Positions 18,701-27,523 of a DNA stretch of 64,000 nucleotides are shown piece after piece. Under the pieces are notes generated by a model. The model searched no databases. It worked only from the letters and a program-made list of their open reading frames with translations, and had not been told where the DNA came from. Origin of the DNA: Christensenella hongkongensis (GTDB taxonomy: Bacteria > Bacillota > Clostridia > Christensenellales > Christensenellaceae); NCBI RefSeq assembly GCF_000981035.1, contig NZ_LAYJ01000103.1:41511-105510 (forward strand), written 5' to 3'. How positions within the stretch are numbered: position 1 is the stretch's first letter; each line of letters begins with the position of its first letter. The translations under genes were made by a program, and so were the position numbers.

Positions 18701-20107
18701 CTAGAATCGGAAATCGCGCTCGCCCGCTTCGATTTTCGCGATGTATTCGCGCGCTTTGTCGCGGACTTTTTCGCTTGGTATTTCCTGCAGCTGTTTTTCG
18801 ATCAGTTCGTTCGCCATTTGCTTAAACTCGTCGTCGCCATAATCGACCGCATATTCCTTTAAGGTAATAAGCGCATTTGGCTGACAGATATTTCCGATCT
18901 GCCCCGCCTTTGCAAGGCGCATAAACCGGTCTCCCGTCCTTCCCTCGCGGTAGCAGGCTGTACAGAAGCTTGGAATATATCCGTCGCGGATCAGCTCCTT
19001 GGTCATTTCGATCGGCGTGCGGTGGTCTTCCACTTCAAACTGCGGCTGCTGCGTTTTCAGCGTATAGCCGCCTACGCCCGTCGCGCTGCCCGCGCTGACC
19101 TGCGAAATTCCAAGCTCGATGACGCTGTCGCGATATGCGCCGCCTTCGCGCGTCGAAAGAATCAGGCCCGTATACGGTACGGTCATACGCATTACCGCCA
19201 CGATCTTTTTGTAATCGTCGTCTGAAACCGCATGTTCATAATCTGTTTTCTTCACGTCGCCCGCGTCGCGGATGCGCAGCATGGAAATTGTATGCGGCCC
19301 TACGCCGAACACTGCTTCCAGATGCTCTGCGTGCATAATCTGCCCTACGAAATCGTAATGCCAGTCGTAAAGCCCATACAGTACGCCGAGCCCTACGTCG
19401 TCGATACCCGCCTCCATTGCGCGGTCATGCGCGGTGGTATGATATTCATAATTACTCTTCGGCCCCTTCGGATGCTGATGCTCGTAGGTTGGTTTATGGT
19501 ATGTTTCCTGAAACAGGATATAGGTCCCGATTCCCGCATCCTTGAGCTTCTTGTAATTTTCCACGGTTGTCGCCGCGATATTCACGTTCACCCTGCGGAT
19601 CGCCCCGTTGTCAAAGTGGATGGAATAGATTGTTTTGATGCTTTCCAGCACGTAATCAAGCGGACAGTTCTTCGGATCCTCGCCCGTTTCAAGCGCAAGC
19701 CGCTTATGCCCCATTTTTTCAAGCGCCTTTACCTCCTGAACGATCTCCTCCTGCGTCAGTCTTTTACGCGTCATGCACGAGGAATGATGATATCCGCAGT
19801 AGCGGCACTCATTTACGCAATAGTCCGACAAATACAACGGTGCGAACATCACGATCCTGTTGCCATAGATATGTTTTTTGATATCCCTGGCGGTTCGAAA
19901 CATCTCTTCGATCAGTTCCTTATCCTCCACAAAGCTGAGGACAGACGCTTCCTCGTGCGTGAGTCCGCCAAAGCCGCTCGCCTTGTGGATGATGCGCTTC
20001 ACCTCTTTTTCGTCCTTTGCAAGCTCCCTTGCAGCCGCGAGCGTACGCTCAATCTCCCCATGATCCATAAACTCTGCTACCGTTTTTCCCATTCTGTTAT
20101 AAGCCAT
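18701..20107 (-). CDS. hydG: [FeFe]-hydrogenase maturation radical SAM tyrosine lyase HydG
   Basis: Cleaves tyrosine to give the CO and CN ligands of the H-cluster. The N-terminal radical SAM motif is CVNECRYC (CxxxCxxC). The auxiliary-cluster motif near the C-terminus is CTAC followed by exactly 22 residues and a third Cys, the diagnostic HydG pattern. At 468 residues it is full length. It lies between hydE and hydF, 12 bp after hydE. Confidence 0.96.
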   Translation of the reverse strand: MAYNRMGKTVAEFMDHGEIERTLAAARELAKDEKEVKRIIHKASGFGGLTHEEASVLSFVEDKELIEEMFRTARDIKKHIYGNRIVMFAPLYLSDYCVNECRYCGYHHSSCMTRKRLTQEEIVQEVKALEKMGHKRLALETGEDPKNCPLDYVLESIKTIYSIHFDNGAIRRVNVNIAATTVENYKKLKDAGIGTYILFQETYHKPTYEHQHPKGPKSNYEYHTTAHDRAMEAGIDDVGLGVLYGLYDWHYDFVGQIMHAEHLEAVFGVGPHTISMLRIRDAGDVKKTDYEHAVSDDDYKKIVAVMRMTVPYTGLILSTREGGAYRDSVIELGISQVSAGSATGVGGYTLKTQQPQFEVEDHRTPIEMTKELIRDGYIPSFCTACYREGRTGDRFMRLAKAGQIGNICQPNALITLKEYAVDYGDDEFKQMANELIEKQLQEIPSEKVRDKAREYIAKIEAGERDFRF

Positions 20108-20119
20108 TTGACTTCCCCC

Positions 20120-21115
20120 TTATTCTGCGGTCAAATTCAGTTCCGCAAGTTTTTCCTTCAATTCTTCATACTGCTCCCTGAGTGGTATATCCTTTGCATC
20201 CCTGCCGGGATAGATATCGTACAGCTTTCTATATTCATACGGCGTGGCTTTTTGCATAATAACGTTCGCGCCGCATAATAAAGCGTTTTTCATGCCGCCC
20301 TTTACATTGAGGGCCGTTGTGGACGGCAGGTGGCATTTCGGAAGGAGCAGCCGCGCAAGCGCAAGCACCTTCAGCGTTTTGTGTGCGTTTCCATCCGCAC
20401 TGCCCCGAAGCGGCGTATCCGGATGCGCGATAAACGGCCCAATGCCTGCCATATCCACGCCCTCGCGTACCAACGTCAGCAAATCCTGAGCGAGGATTTC
20501 ATCCGTTTGCCCCGGCAGTCCCACCATAAACCCGCCGCCAAGCTCAAAACCAAGTCCCTTGATCCTGCGCTGCGCGTCCAGCCTGCCTTCGAGCGGTACG
20601 CCGTGCAGCGATTGATACAACGCGGCGTTCGCCGTCTCATGCTTGAGTAAAAACCGGTCTGCTCCCGCCTGCTTCATAATACGGTATTCTTCAAGCGATC
20701 GTTCCCCAATGGACAGCGTAACAGCGCATTGCGCCTTTTCTTTGATGCGCCGGACGATGCCGGCCAACATTTCCGCGGTATAGTAGCAGTCCTCTCCGCT
20801 TTGCAGGATAACCGTCCGGTAGACCTTTGCCGTATCCACCGCCGCCTCTACAAGCTCGTCGGGCGCCATGCGATAGCGCACCGCATCCTTCATCCGCGCG
20901 TTGATGCCGCAGTAAGCGCACAGGCATCTGCAATAGTTTGAAAATTCAATGATGCCGCGTACAAAAACAAGATTTCCATATTGTTCGGTTTTTACCTTGT
21001 TCGCCGCGTAAAAAAGCTCCTCATTTATAGAATCGTCTTTCAGGATTGCAGCCAGCACCTCTGCCCGCGGCTGGCCAGTATCCAAAATATAGTTTCCCAG
21101 CGTATATTGCGCCAT
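20120..21115 (-). CDS. hydE: [FeFe]-hydrogenase maturation radical SAM protein HydE
   Basis: A radical SAM enzyme thought to build the dithiolate bridge precursor of the H-cluster. CRCLCAYC gives the CxxxCxxC cluster site, followed by the GEDCYY and GFMVGLPGQT segments typical of HydE. ATG 21115 with GGAGGGAGT before it gives 331 residues; the 18-codon upstream extension overlaps a hairpin and lacks a ribosome site. It is the first gene of the maturation operon. No hydrogenase structural gene is in the window. Confidence 0.93.
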   Translation of the reverse strand: MAQYTLGNYILDTGQPRAEVLAAILKDDSINEELFYAANKVKTEQYGNLVFVRGIIEFSNYCRCLCAYCGINARMKDAVRYRMAPDELVEAAVDTAKVYRTVILQSGEDCYYTAEMLAGIVRRIKEKAQCAVTLSIGERSLEEYRIMKQAGADRFLLKHETANAALYQSLHGVPLEGRLDAQRRIKGLGFELGGGFMVGLPGQTDEILAQDLLTLVREGVDMAGIGPFIAHPDTPLRGSADGNAHKTLKVLALARLLLPKCHLPSTTALNVKGGMKNALLCGANVIMQKATPYEYRKLYDIYPGRDAKDIPLREQYEELKEKLAELNLTAE

Positions 21116-21149
21116 ACTCCCTCCAATCAAAAAATGCCGCCCCTTCTGT

Positions 21150-21252
21150 AAAAAAGGACAGCATAACAAAAAATTATCATTGTTATAAAGGCCGTCCTCC
21201 CACTCAGATTCCTCCTTGTGGTCAGATTGTCTGTTGCTTGTTTTCTATTATA
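21150..21252 (-). promoter_or_regulatory. hydE leader: -10 box, tiny leader ORF and terminator-like hairpin
   Basis: A TATAAT (21247-21252, minus strand) is followed by AAGGAGG (21211-21217). Seven bases later is a GTG-initiated six-codon frame (MGGRPL) ending in TAA at 21183. The stop lies inside an imperfect hairpin (GGAC-GC-ATAAC paired with GTTAT-GC-GTCC, 21156-21197) that is followed on the minus strand by six T. This looks like an attenuated leader; no known riboswitch is recognised. Confidence 0.45.
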
Positions 21253-21298
21253 TACTATTATTACCTATAAACCCAATACTATTTCGCCAATCAGGAAA

Positions 21299-22567
21299 TT
21301 ATGTGGAAAGCCCTGCGATCGCGCAGCCTTTCAGCACAGCCAGGTCTACGCTGATCACATCTGCCGCAATGCCTATCGAATCAAGATAAGGCAGCAGGTT
21401 TGTAAGCGCTTCCTTTTTGAGCGCAAACATTTTATCGTATGTCGTGCCTTCAATCGTCATACAAATATGGCTGTTGTCCTTACACGCCTTTACAGCCATC
21501 GCAGCCATTTGAAGCGCAAGCAGCCGTCCTGCGCGCAGCACAATATTGAGAATGATCTCCCGTGCCGTCCACGCGTCCCGTTCCGTTTGGAAGTAACCTT
21601 TGAGCGCCCCTGTTCCATCCTCCAAAAATTCATTGACATCCACGGTGGTAAGCGTTTTCGCCAAAGTAAACTCCTGCGAAAATACGCCCTCACGTCCTGC
21701 GGCCCGCAACGTAAAATCGCACAGCCCGCCAAGATAGCCCCCGCTGGCCATTTTTTCAAAAATTCCCCTTCCGGGATTCAGCATGCTTTCGTCGAACGCA
21801 AGGTCAATATCGCTGCGTGGGATTTCGGAATAATTTCCCGCCTCTGTATTGATCACCATCACGCCGTCATCAGAGAATCCGTGCAGCTTGGCAATATTCT
21901 GGATGTTTTCCATATAGCAACTGTTGCTGCCCGTGCCAAGGATCGTTCCCGTAAACGAACCATAGCCTTCGTTGATCTTTTCCGCTTTTCCCGCAAGGCA
22001 GGTCGCTACCGAATCGTTGATCACAACGATCCTGCCCCCATGGATTCCAAGCTTTTCAAAGGATGCTTTCAGTTCATCAACCATCTTCTTTCCGCCGGCG
22101 TTCTTCACTTTTACTTCTTTGGTGATTTCTACGATCTCACAATCGATGTTCGGAAGGCTGGGAATCACTTTTCCAGGATATGCAAATGAAATGACAATAT
22201 CCTTAGTAATCCCTGTAAGGGGCGCAATTAAGCCCGCCAAAATGTCAAAAAATTCTCCCGCTTCTACTTCCTTTTCCACACCCGGCATCATATACCGGTT
22301 GATCTCTTCCGTATGAAAGCTTCCGTCCTGTAAAAATTTTGCGACCGTTATCCGCAGGTTTGTCCCGCCCGCATCCACGCAGATTACGGGCTTTTCGCGT
22401 TTTACTTCGCTTTTCAGCGAGATATAGGTCGGTATCATCAAAAGGGAGCTTTCTTCGCCGCACAGCCCTTTTTTCATCTCATCGAGATATGCCTCCATCT
22501 GCTCCGCAATATCGATAGAGGTATATTCCATTTTGTGCGTTTTAATAAATTCCTGCGCTGTCAGCAT
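21299..22567 (-). CDS. Eukaryote-type hexokinase family protein
   Basis: A 422-residue ATP-dependent sugar kinase of the hexokinase_1/hexokinase_2 architecture rather than the short bacterial glucokinase or ROK type. The phosphate loop is VDAGGTNLRI near residue 67. The sugar-binding and catalytic part includes INDSVATCLAG, and ILGTGSNSCYME and NTEAGNYSE follow. The small C-terminal domain ends in DLAVLKGCAIAG. It probably phosphorylates glucose or a related hexose in the cytoplasm. GGGAG lies upstream of the ATG. It lies 5' of the hyd operon, on the same strand but 183 bp away. The exact sugar cannot be told. Confidence 0.85.
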   Translation of the reverse strand: MLTAQEFIKTHKMEYTSIDIAEQMEAYLDEMKKGLCGEESSLLMIPTYISLKSEVKREKPVICVDAGGTNLRITVAKFLQDGSFHTEEINRYMMPGVEKEVEAGEFFDILAGLIAPLTGITKDIVISFAYPGKVIPSLPNIDCEIVEITKEVKVKNAGGKKMVDELKASFEKLGIHGGRIVVINDSVATCLAGKAEKINEGYGSFTGTILGTGSNSCYMENIQNIAKLHGFSDDGVMVINTEAGNYSEIPRSDIDLAFDESMLNPGRGIFEKMASGGYLGGLCDFTLRAAGREGVFSQEFTLAKTLTTVDVNEFLEDGTGALKGYFQTERDAWTAREIILNIVLRAGRLLALQMAAMAVKACKDNSHICMTIEGTTYDKMFALKKEALTNLLPYLDSIGIAADVISVDLAVLKGCAIAGLST

Positions 22568-22637
22568 CCCGCTCTCCCTTCCTGCCTTAAGCTTCTTCTT
22601 TCCATTATATAAAAAATTCCCTTTTTTGCAATGTTAT

Positions 22638-22666
22638 TTGACTATCTTTCCACGCTGCCGTAAAAT
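22638..22666 (+). promoter_or_regulatory. Promoter of the glycerol-1-phosphate dehydrogenase gene
   Basis: TTGACT (22638-22643) and TAAAAT (22661-22666) are 17 bp apart, about 36 bp upstream of the start codon. Confidence 0.65.
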
Positions 22667-22702
22667 AAAATCGTATTTCTATTTTAAAAAAGGAGTTAAA
22701 TT

Positions 22703-23995
22703 ATGTTCGAAGAAATTTTGGATGTCAAGGGCTGTGCCTGCGGGCATAACCACACGCTCAAAACGCGCGACTATATTGTCGAACGCAATGCCATGGAAAA
22801 ACTCCCGGCGCTGCTTGAAAAATCGTTTGCCGGTGCAAAGCCTCTCGCGGTATTTGACCAGAACACCTATGACGCGGCATATCCCAAACTGAAAAAAGCC
22901 CTTCCGGATATAGATACGCTGATCCTGACAGGCGAAAAAATCGTTCCGAACGAATTTCAGCTTGACACCGTCACGCAGGTGTTAAAAACCGGCGGCTTCG
23001 ACTTACTGCTGGCCGTGGGGGCGGGCGTGATTACCGACGTCACACGCTATGTGGCATTAAAACAGGATGTTCCGTTCATTTCCGTTCCAACAGCTGCAAG
23101 TGTGGACGGCTTCGTATCCGATAATGCCGCGCTTACGTTAAACGGCGCGAAAGTAACGCTTCCGGCCAAGGCTCCGGACGCAGTGGTTGCCGATCTTGAG
23201 ATCATTGCGGCCGCTCCGCTCAAAATGACCGCGTCCGGCGTGGGCGACATGCTGAGTAAATACATCAGCGTCGCTGACTGGAAAATCGGCCATCTTATCA
23301 CAAACGAATACTATTGCCCGTTCGTCGCAGACCTTACCCTGAAAGCCGTCAATATCATTGTGGACAACATTGAAGCAATCAGGAAAGGCGACATCGAAAG
23401 CATCGGCACCCTGATGGAAGGACTTTTGCTCTCAGGAATCACCATTCAAATGGTCGGCATCACCCGCCCGGCATCAAGCTTCGAACATCATTTTTCACAT
23501 TATCTGGAGGTAACACCCATCGAGGGAATCGACCACGACGCGCTGCACGGTGAAAAGGTTGGGATCGGAACCGTAAACGCAGCAAAATACTATCCTATCT
23601 TCGCGGAACGGCTGGGGCGGATATTCAGGGAGAATCTGGAAAACCAGTTCAGTATGGAGCGCGTAAAAGAATATTACAGTAAATATCCCCAGAGCGTGGT
23701 GGAAATGGTCGAAAAAGAAAATACGCCCACCATCACGGGTAACCTCAACGTAGGCTTGCTTCGCCAAAACTTCGACAAGGTCCGGCAGGTTGCCTCTGAG
23801 GTCCCCTCTTCCGAAAAAATCGTAAGCACGCTTCGGACTGTAAACGGCTACACTGATTATCACCAGATCGGTATGACCGACGAACAGTTTAAGGAAACAA
23901 TGAAAATCTGCTGTTATATCCGCAACCGCTTCACGCTGCTGCGCCTGATGTGCGATTACAGGTTGTTTGATTTCGATAAAGAGCTTACTTTCTGA
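22703..23995 (+). CDS. egsA: sn-Glycerol-1-phosphate dehydrogenase (EgsA/AraM family)
   Basis: A metal-dependent NAD(P)H enzyme that reduces dihydroxyacetone phosphate to sn-glycerol 1-phosphate, the archaeal-type stereoisomer also made by Bacillus AraM. The dinucleotide region reads AVGAGVITDVTRYVA. The metal-site region includes SGVGDMLSKY, SSFEHHFSH and DHDALHGEKVGIG. At 430 residues it is slightly longer than most family members (about 350-400). AAAGGAGT precedes the ATG. It is a single gene between its own promoter and terminator. The product's fate (lipid, wall or heptaprenylglycerol phosphate) is not shown by neighbours. Confidence 0.88.
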   Translation: MFEEILDVKGCACGHNHTLKTRDYIVERNAMEKLPALLEKSFAGAKPLAVFDQNTYDAAYPKLKKALPDIDTLILTGEKIVPNEFQLDTVTQVLKTGGFDLLLAVGAGVITDVTRYVALKQDVPFISVPTAASVDGFVSDNAALTLNGAKVTLPAKAPDAVVADLEIIAAAPLKMTASGVGDMLSKYISVADWKIGHLITNEYYCPFVADLTLKAVNIIVDNIEAIRKGDIESIGTLMEGLLLSGITIQMVGITRPASSFEHHFSHYLEVTPIEGIDHDALHGEKVGIGTVNAAKYYPIFAERLGRIFRENLENQFSMERVKEYYSKYPQSVVEMVEKENTPTITGNLNVGLLRQNFDKVRQVASEVPSSEKIVSTLRTVNGYTDYHQIGMTDEQFKETMKICCYIRNRFTLLRLMCDYRLFDFDKELTF

Positions 23996-24041
23996 CGCAC
24001 TTGTTACGGAAGTTTTCTTTCATTTATAATAATGCAGTCCC

Positions 24042-24072
24042 AAAACGATGCGGCGTGAGGCCGCATCGTTTT
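24042..24072 (+). terminator. Terminator after egsA
   Basis: A 13-bp perfect stem (AAAACGATGCGGC with its complement) around GTGAG, ending in TTTT, 46 bp past the stop. Confidence 0.85.
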
Positions 24073-24175
24073 CAGGTTCTTATACACATTCTGCGTTGCG
24101 CTTCCGCTCATTGCCACCCTCTCTTTTATGGTATTTTTCCTATATCATGTTTTCGTGATCTTTTCGGATTACCCC

Positions 24176-24250
24176 TTTACTAATTTAGCACGATGAATTA
24201 TAATATCAAGGTAAGTCGCCTGAAATGGCAGCAAAACAGGTTCTGTTTTG
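24176..24250 (+). promoter_or_regulatory. Promoter and dyad upstream of the amino-acid ABC operon
   Basis: TTTACT (24176-24181) and TATAAT (24199-24204) are 17 bp apart. About 30 bp downstream is a perfect 8+3+8 dyad, CAAAACAG GTT CTGTTTTG (24232-24250), which has no T tract and could be an operator or leader hairpin. Confidence 0.6.
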
Positions 24251-24281
24251 TAAGAAAATTTGGTAAAGAGGTATGATACAA

Positions 24282-25130
24282 ATGAAAAAGGTACTACTCA
24301 TTGTTCTCGTGATCGCGTTTGCGGCGGTATGCTTTGTCGGCTGTGCCCCAAAGACGGAAACATCCGGCTCCGAGGCTTCCGGTTCGGCTGACGCATCGGC
24401 TGCAGCTGTGGATGATTCGCTCGATAAAATCAAGGAAAAAGGCGAATTCGTTATGGGTATGGACGACAGCTTCCCTCCGATGGGCTTTAAGGGAGATGAC
24501 GGCGAGCTGACTGGCTTTGACGTGGAAATGGCGCAGGCGGTTGCAGAGCACATGGGCGTAAAAGTGAATTTGCAGGCAATCGACTGGAGCGCAAAGGAAA
24601 TGGAGCTTGACGCAGGCAATGTTGATTTGTTGTGGAACGGCTATACCATCACGGACGAACGCAAGGAAAAGGTTCTGATGAGCGAGCCCTATATGGAAAA
24701 TGAACAGGTAATCGTAGTAACGAAGGATTCCCCTGTAAATACGCTTGCAGACCTTGCCGGCAAAAAGGTTGCGGTGCAGGACGGTTCTTCCGCACAGGAA
24801 GCAATCGACGGGAATGAAGAACTAAAGAACTCCATTGCGGAGCAGATCGACTTCAAGGACAACGTAACGGCTATGATGGACGTTTCCTCCGGACAGGTGG
24901 ATGCGCTTGCGGTAGACCTCGTTGTCGCGAACTACTATCTTGCAAAGCAGCCCGACCAGTTCCGTATCCTGGACGAAACGCTCGCTCCTGAAGAATACGG
25001 CATTGGTTTCCGCAAGGGTGAAGAGGCTTTCAAAAAGGCGGTAGAAGAAGCGCTTGCAGAAATGAAAAAGGACGGAACCGCAGCTGAAATCAGCACAAAA
25101 TGGTTTGGTAAGGATGTTACGACGTTCTAA
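24282..25130 (+). CDS. Polar amino-acid ABC transporter substrate-binding lipoprotein
   Basis: An extracytoplasmic receptor of the SBP family 3 (GlnH/FliY-like), 282 residues. The signal peptide ends in a lipobox before Cys21 (FVGCAP), followed by a Ser/Ala/Gly/Glu spacer. The ligand domain begins VMGMDDSFPPMGF, followed by GFDVEMAQAVAEHMG and VQDGSSAQEA, the standard family segments. I start at the second ATG (24282), which is 10 bases from AGAGG; the ATG three codons earlier is only one base from it. It is the first gene of an importer operon. Ligand: a polar amino acid or cystine, not resolvable here. Confidence 0.9.
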   Translation: MKKVLLIVLVIAFAAVCFVGCAPKTETSGSEASGSADASAAAVDDSLDKIKEKGEFVMGMDDSFPPMGFKGDDGELTGFDVEMAQAVAEHMGVKVNLQAIDWSAKEMELDAGNVDLLWNGYTITDERKEKVLMSEPYMENEQVIVVTKDSPVNTLADLAGKKVAVQDGSSAQEAIDGNEELKNSIAEQIDFKDNVTAMMDVSSGQVDALAVDLVVANYYLAKQPDQFRILDETLAPEEYGIGFRKGEEAFKKAVEEALAEMKKDGTAAEISTKWFGKDVTTF

Positions 25131-25150
25131 CCGGTATCTTCTGGAAATGA

Positions 25151-25190
25151 CGGGCAGCCTATCATCACGATGCTGCCCGATTTTTCATTT
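25151..25190 (+). terminator. Hairpin with T tract between binding protein and permease
   Basis: CGGGCAGC (25151-25158) pairs with GCTGCCCG (25172-25179), followed by ATTTTTCATTTTATTT. It probably terminates part of the transcripts, so more binding protein than permease is made. Confidence 0.72.
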
Positions 25191-25216
25191 TATTTGTACT
25201 TTTGGAGTAATATGTA

Positions 25217-25879
25217 ATGGAAAACTTTCTTAGTTTGGTTTTAGAGCTTGCAAACGGCCTTGGAGTAACGCTCTCCCTGTTTGCGCTCACGCTCGTCATT
25301 TCGATCCCGCTCGGTTTTTTTGGCTCGCAGATCAGCCTCAGCAAAAATAAAATCGGGAAAGGCATCTATAACGTTTACCTTGTTATCATGCGCGGTACGC
25401 CGCTTATTTTACAGGTGCTTTTCTTATATTTCGGTTTGAACCTGCTTTTTACAAATATTGGCGTATCCTTCCGGATCGGCCGTTTTGAATCTGCACTGCT
25501 TTCGTTCGTGCTCAATTACACGGCGTACTACAGCGAAATTTTCCGCGGCGGTATCCAGTCCATCAACCGTGGCCAGTATGAGGCCGCTTCTGTGCTTGGA
25601 CTGGGAAAAGGGCTTACGATGCGAAAAATCGTCATACCACAGGTATTCAAAATCGTCATGCCCTCGCTTGGCAACGAGGTTATCAACCTTGTGAAGGATA
25701 CCGCGCTCGTAAGCATCATCGCTCTTGGCGATTTGCTCAAAATGGCCCAGTCGGCAGCAATGCGCGAGGCTTCCGTTGTGCCGTTTATTGTGGCGATGTT
25801 ATTCTACCTTGCCATTAACGCGATTGTGCAGCTTGTTTTAAAGCAAATTGAAAAACGCATGAACTATTACAGGATTTAG
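25217..25879 (+). CDS. Polar amino-acid ABC transporter permease
   Basis: A 220-residue HisM/GlnP-type inner-membrane permease with about five helices. The family signature [12 protein letters not shown] is followed by [27 protein letters not shown], the ATPase-coupling EAA loop. Only one permease gene is present, so it would act as a homodimer. It ends 8 bp before the ATPase gene. Confidence 0.92.
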   Translation: MENFLSLVLELANGLGVTLSLFALTLVISIPLGFFGSQISLSKNKIGKGIYNVYLVIMRGTPLILQVLFLYFGLNLLFTNIGVSFRIGRFESALLSFVLNYTAYYSEIFRGGIQSINRGQYEAASVLGLGKGLTMRKIVIPQVFKIVMPSLGNEVINLVKDTALVSIIALGDLLKMAQSAAMREASVVPFIVAMLFYLAINAIVQLVLKQIEKRMNYYRI

Positions 25880-25887
25880 GTGATATT

Positions 25888-26649
25888 ATGAGCGTACTTG
25901 AAGTTACAAAATTAAACAAAAGCTTTGGGACAACCCATGTTTTAAAAGATATAGACCTGACGCTTGAGAAGGGCGAAACCATGGCGATTATCGGTCCGTC
26001 CGGCAGCGGCAAAAGTACCCTTCTCAGGTGTATCAACTGTCTGGAACGCGCGGAAAAAGGAACGATCGTTTTGAATGGCATCACGATTGCAAGCGAACAA
26101 AACGGCGTGACGCAATACCTGAAGGAAGACGAGCTGATGAAGGCGCGCCTCCATCTCGGAATGGTATTCCAGAACTTTAATCTGTTTCCCCATCTCACTG
26201 TGATGGAAAACCTGACGCTTGCCCCAATTAATGTGGATAAAATTCCCAAAAACCAGGCGGAGGAAACCGCAATGACGCTGCTCAAAAAAGTTGGGCTCGG
26301 AGACAGGGGCGACGCATATCCCTTCGAGCTTTCCGGCGGACAGAGCCAGCGTGTGGCGATCGCGCGCGCGCTTGCTATGGATCCTGACATTCTTTGCTTT
26401 GACGAGCCTACATCGGCTCTCGATCCCGAGCTCACAGGCGAGGTTCTCGCCGTCATCAAGGAGCTTGCGGCTGAGCATATGACGATGCTGATTGTCACAC
26501 ACGAGATGGGATTTGCCAAGGAGGTTGCCAGTGAGGTTGTATTTATGGACGAGGGGCGCATTTTAGAGCGGGGCACACCTCAGGAACTCCTGGTCAACCC
26601 AAAGGAAAACCGTATCAGGTTGTTCCTGAACAAACTTCTCAGCGTATAA
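25888..26649 (+). CDS. Polar amino-acid ABC transporter ATPase (GlnQ-like)
   Basis: A 253-residue ATPase with Walker [10 protein letters not shown] at about 35-43, Q loop [11 protein letters not shown], signature [14 protein letters not shown] and Walker [16 protein letters not shown], followed by the His switch VTHEMGF. It completes the three-gene importer and is followed by a terminator. Confidence 0.94.
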   Translation: MSVLEVTKLNKSFGTTHVLKDIDLTLEKGETMAIIGPSGSGKSTLLRCINCLERAEKGTIVLNGITIASEQNGVTQYLKEDELMKARLHLGMVFQNFNLFPHLTVMENLTLAPINVDKIPKNQAEETAMTLLKKVGLGDRGDAYPFELSGGQSQRVAIARALAMDPDILCFDEPTSALDPELTGEVLAVIKELAAEHMTMLIVTHEMGFAKEVASEVVFMDEGRILERGTPQELLVNPKENRIRLFLNKLLSV

Positions 26650-26670
26650 AAATATATCGTGATACAGCGC

Positions 26671-26705
26671 GGACAGGAGGAAATCCTGTCCTTTTCTTTT
26701 TTCTT
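26671..26705 (+). terminator. Terminator after the amino-acid ABC operon
   Basis: An eight-base stem (GGACAGGA with TCCTGTCC) and a 5-base loop, followed by TTTTCTTTTTTC. Confidence 0.85.
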
Positions 26706-26771
26706 TTCATTTGATTTCCAAAGTGATACTATAGTGATAAGAGAACTTTTGAGACAACCTGGAGGCATTTG

Positions 26772-27500
26772 ATGAATACAAAACTGGAACAATTATACAC
26801 CATCCGGGCCTTTGATGTAGACACGAAGGGAAAATGGCGTCCATCCGCTATCCTGACGCGTTTACAGGAGATTGCAGAGGATCACGCAATCGCTGTGAAC
26901 GCAGGCCGGAAGGAGCTTGTGGAGGAACGCGGCATGGCATGGATGCTTACCCGGCTCCATCTCCAGATGAAGCAATATCCTGACCTTACGGATACCATCA
27001 AGGTCGTGACCTGGCCCGGAAAGCCGACCAAGCTTTTTTTTGTGCGGCACTCGATGTTTTTCAGTGAAACGGGCGAGGAGCTCGGACGCGCAACCTCCCT
27101 TTGGGTGCTGTTCAACATCCGCGAACGCTTTTTATGCCGTACGGGCGATATCGGTGAAAATTATCCTTACGACCTTTCGCATGGCCGCGCGCTGCCCGAT
27201 CCCGGTAAGATCAAGCTGCCGGACGAAATGCAGTATATGACTACGCGTACTGTGGCATACAGTGAGGTCGATATGAATGGCCACCTCAATAATGCCAAAT
27301 ACGCAGACTGGATTTGCGAGCTTTTTGATATCTCCCATTTAAAAAAGGCTTATATGGATCAATTCCGCATCAACTATATTGCGGAAGCCTATATGGGACA
27401 AAAGGTTGATTTATACTGCAAAGAAATAGACGGAACATGGTTTGTCTGTGGAAAAACAGGCAACAAGACTGTTTTTGACGCTTCCATCCAATGGAAATAA
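26772..27500 (+). CDS. Acyl-ACP thioesterase (FatA/FatB-like)
   Basis: A 242-residue double-hotdog thioesterase that releases fatty acids from acyl carrier protein. The first half carries the substrate helix (ILTRLQEIAEDHA) and RHSMFF; the second hotdog has VDMNGHLNNAKYADWICE, with the Asn and His expected at the active site. ATG 26772 is six bases from GGAGG. The gene lies 23 bp upstream of pfk on the same strand, so the two may share a transcript, although no functional link is obvious. Confidence 0.86.
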   Translation: MNTKLEQLYTIRAFDVDTKGKWRPSAILTRLQEIAEDHAIAVNAGRKELVEERGMAWMLTRLHLQMKQYPDLTDTIKVVTWPGKPTKLFFVRHSMFFSETGEELGRATSLWVLFNIRERFLCRTGDIGENYPYDLSHGRALPDPGKIKLPDEMQYMTTRTVAYSEVDMNGHLNNAKYADWICELFDISHLKKAYMDQFRINYIAEAYMGQKVDLYCKEIDGTWFVCGKTGNKTVFDASIQWK

Positions 27501-27523
27501 TAGAAAGACGGGGGAAATAAATA

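Noticed and set aside
19232..20278. 348-codon plus-strand frame
   Set aside because: It is antisense to hydG and hydE and has no domain or ribosome site.
24282..26649. A dedicated cystine or glutamine transporter name for the amino-acid ABC operon
   Set aside because: The binding protein lacks residues I can tie to one ligand, so only the class was called.
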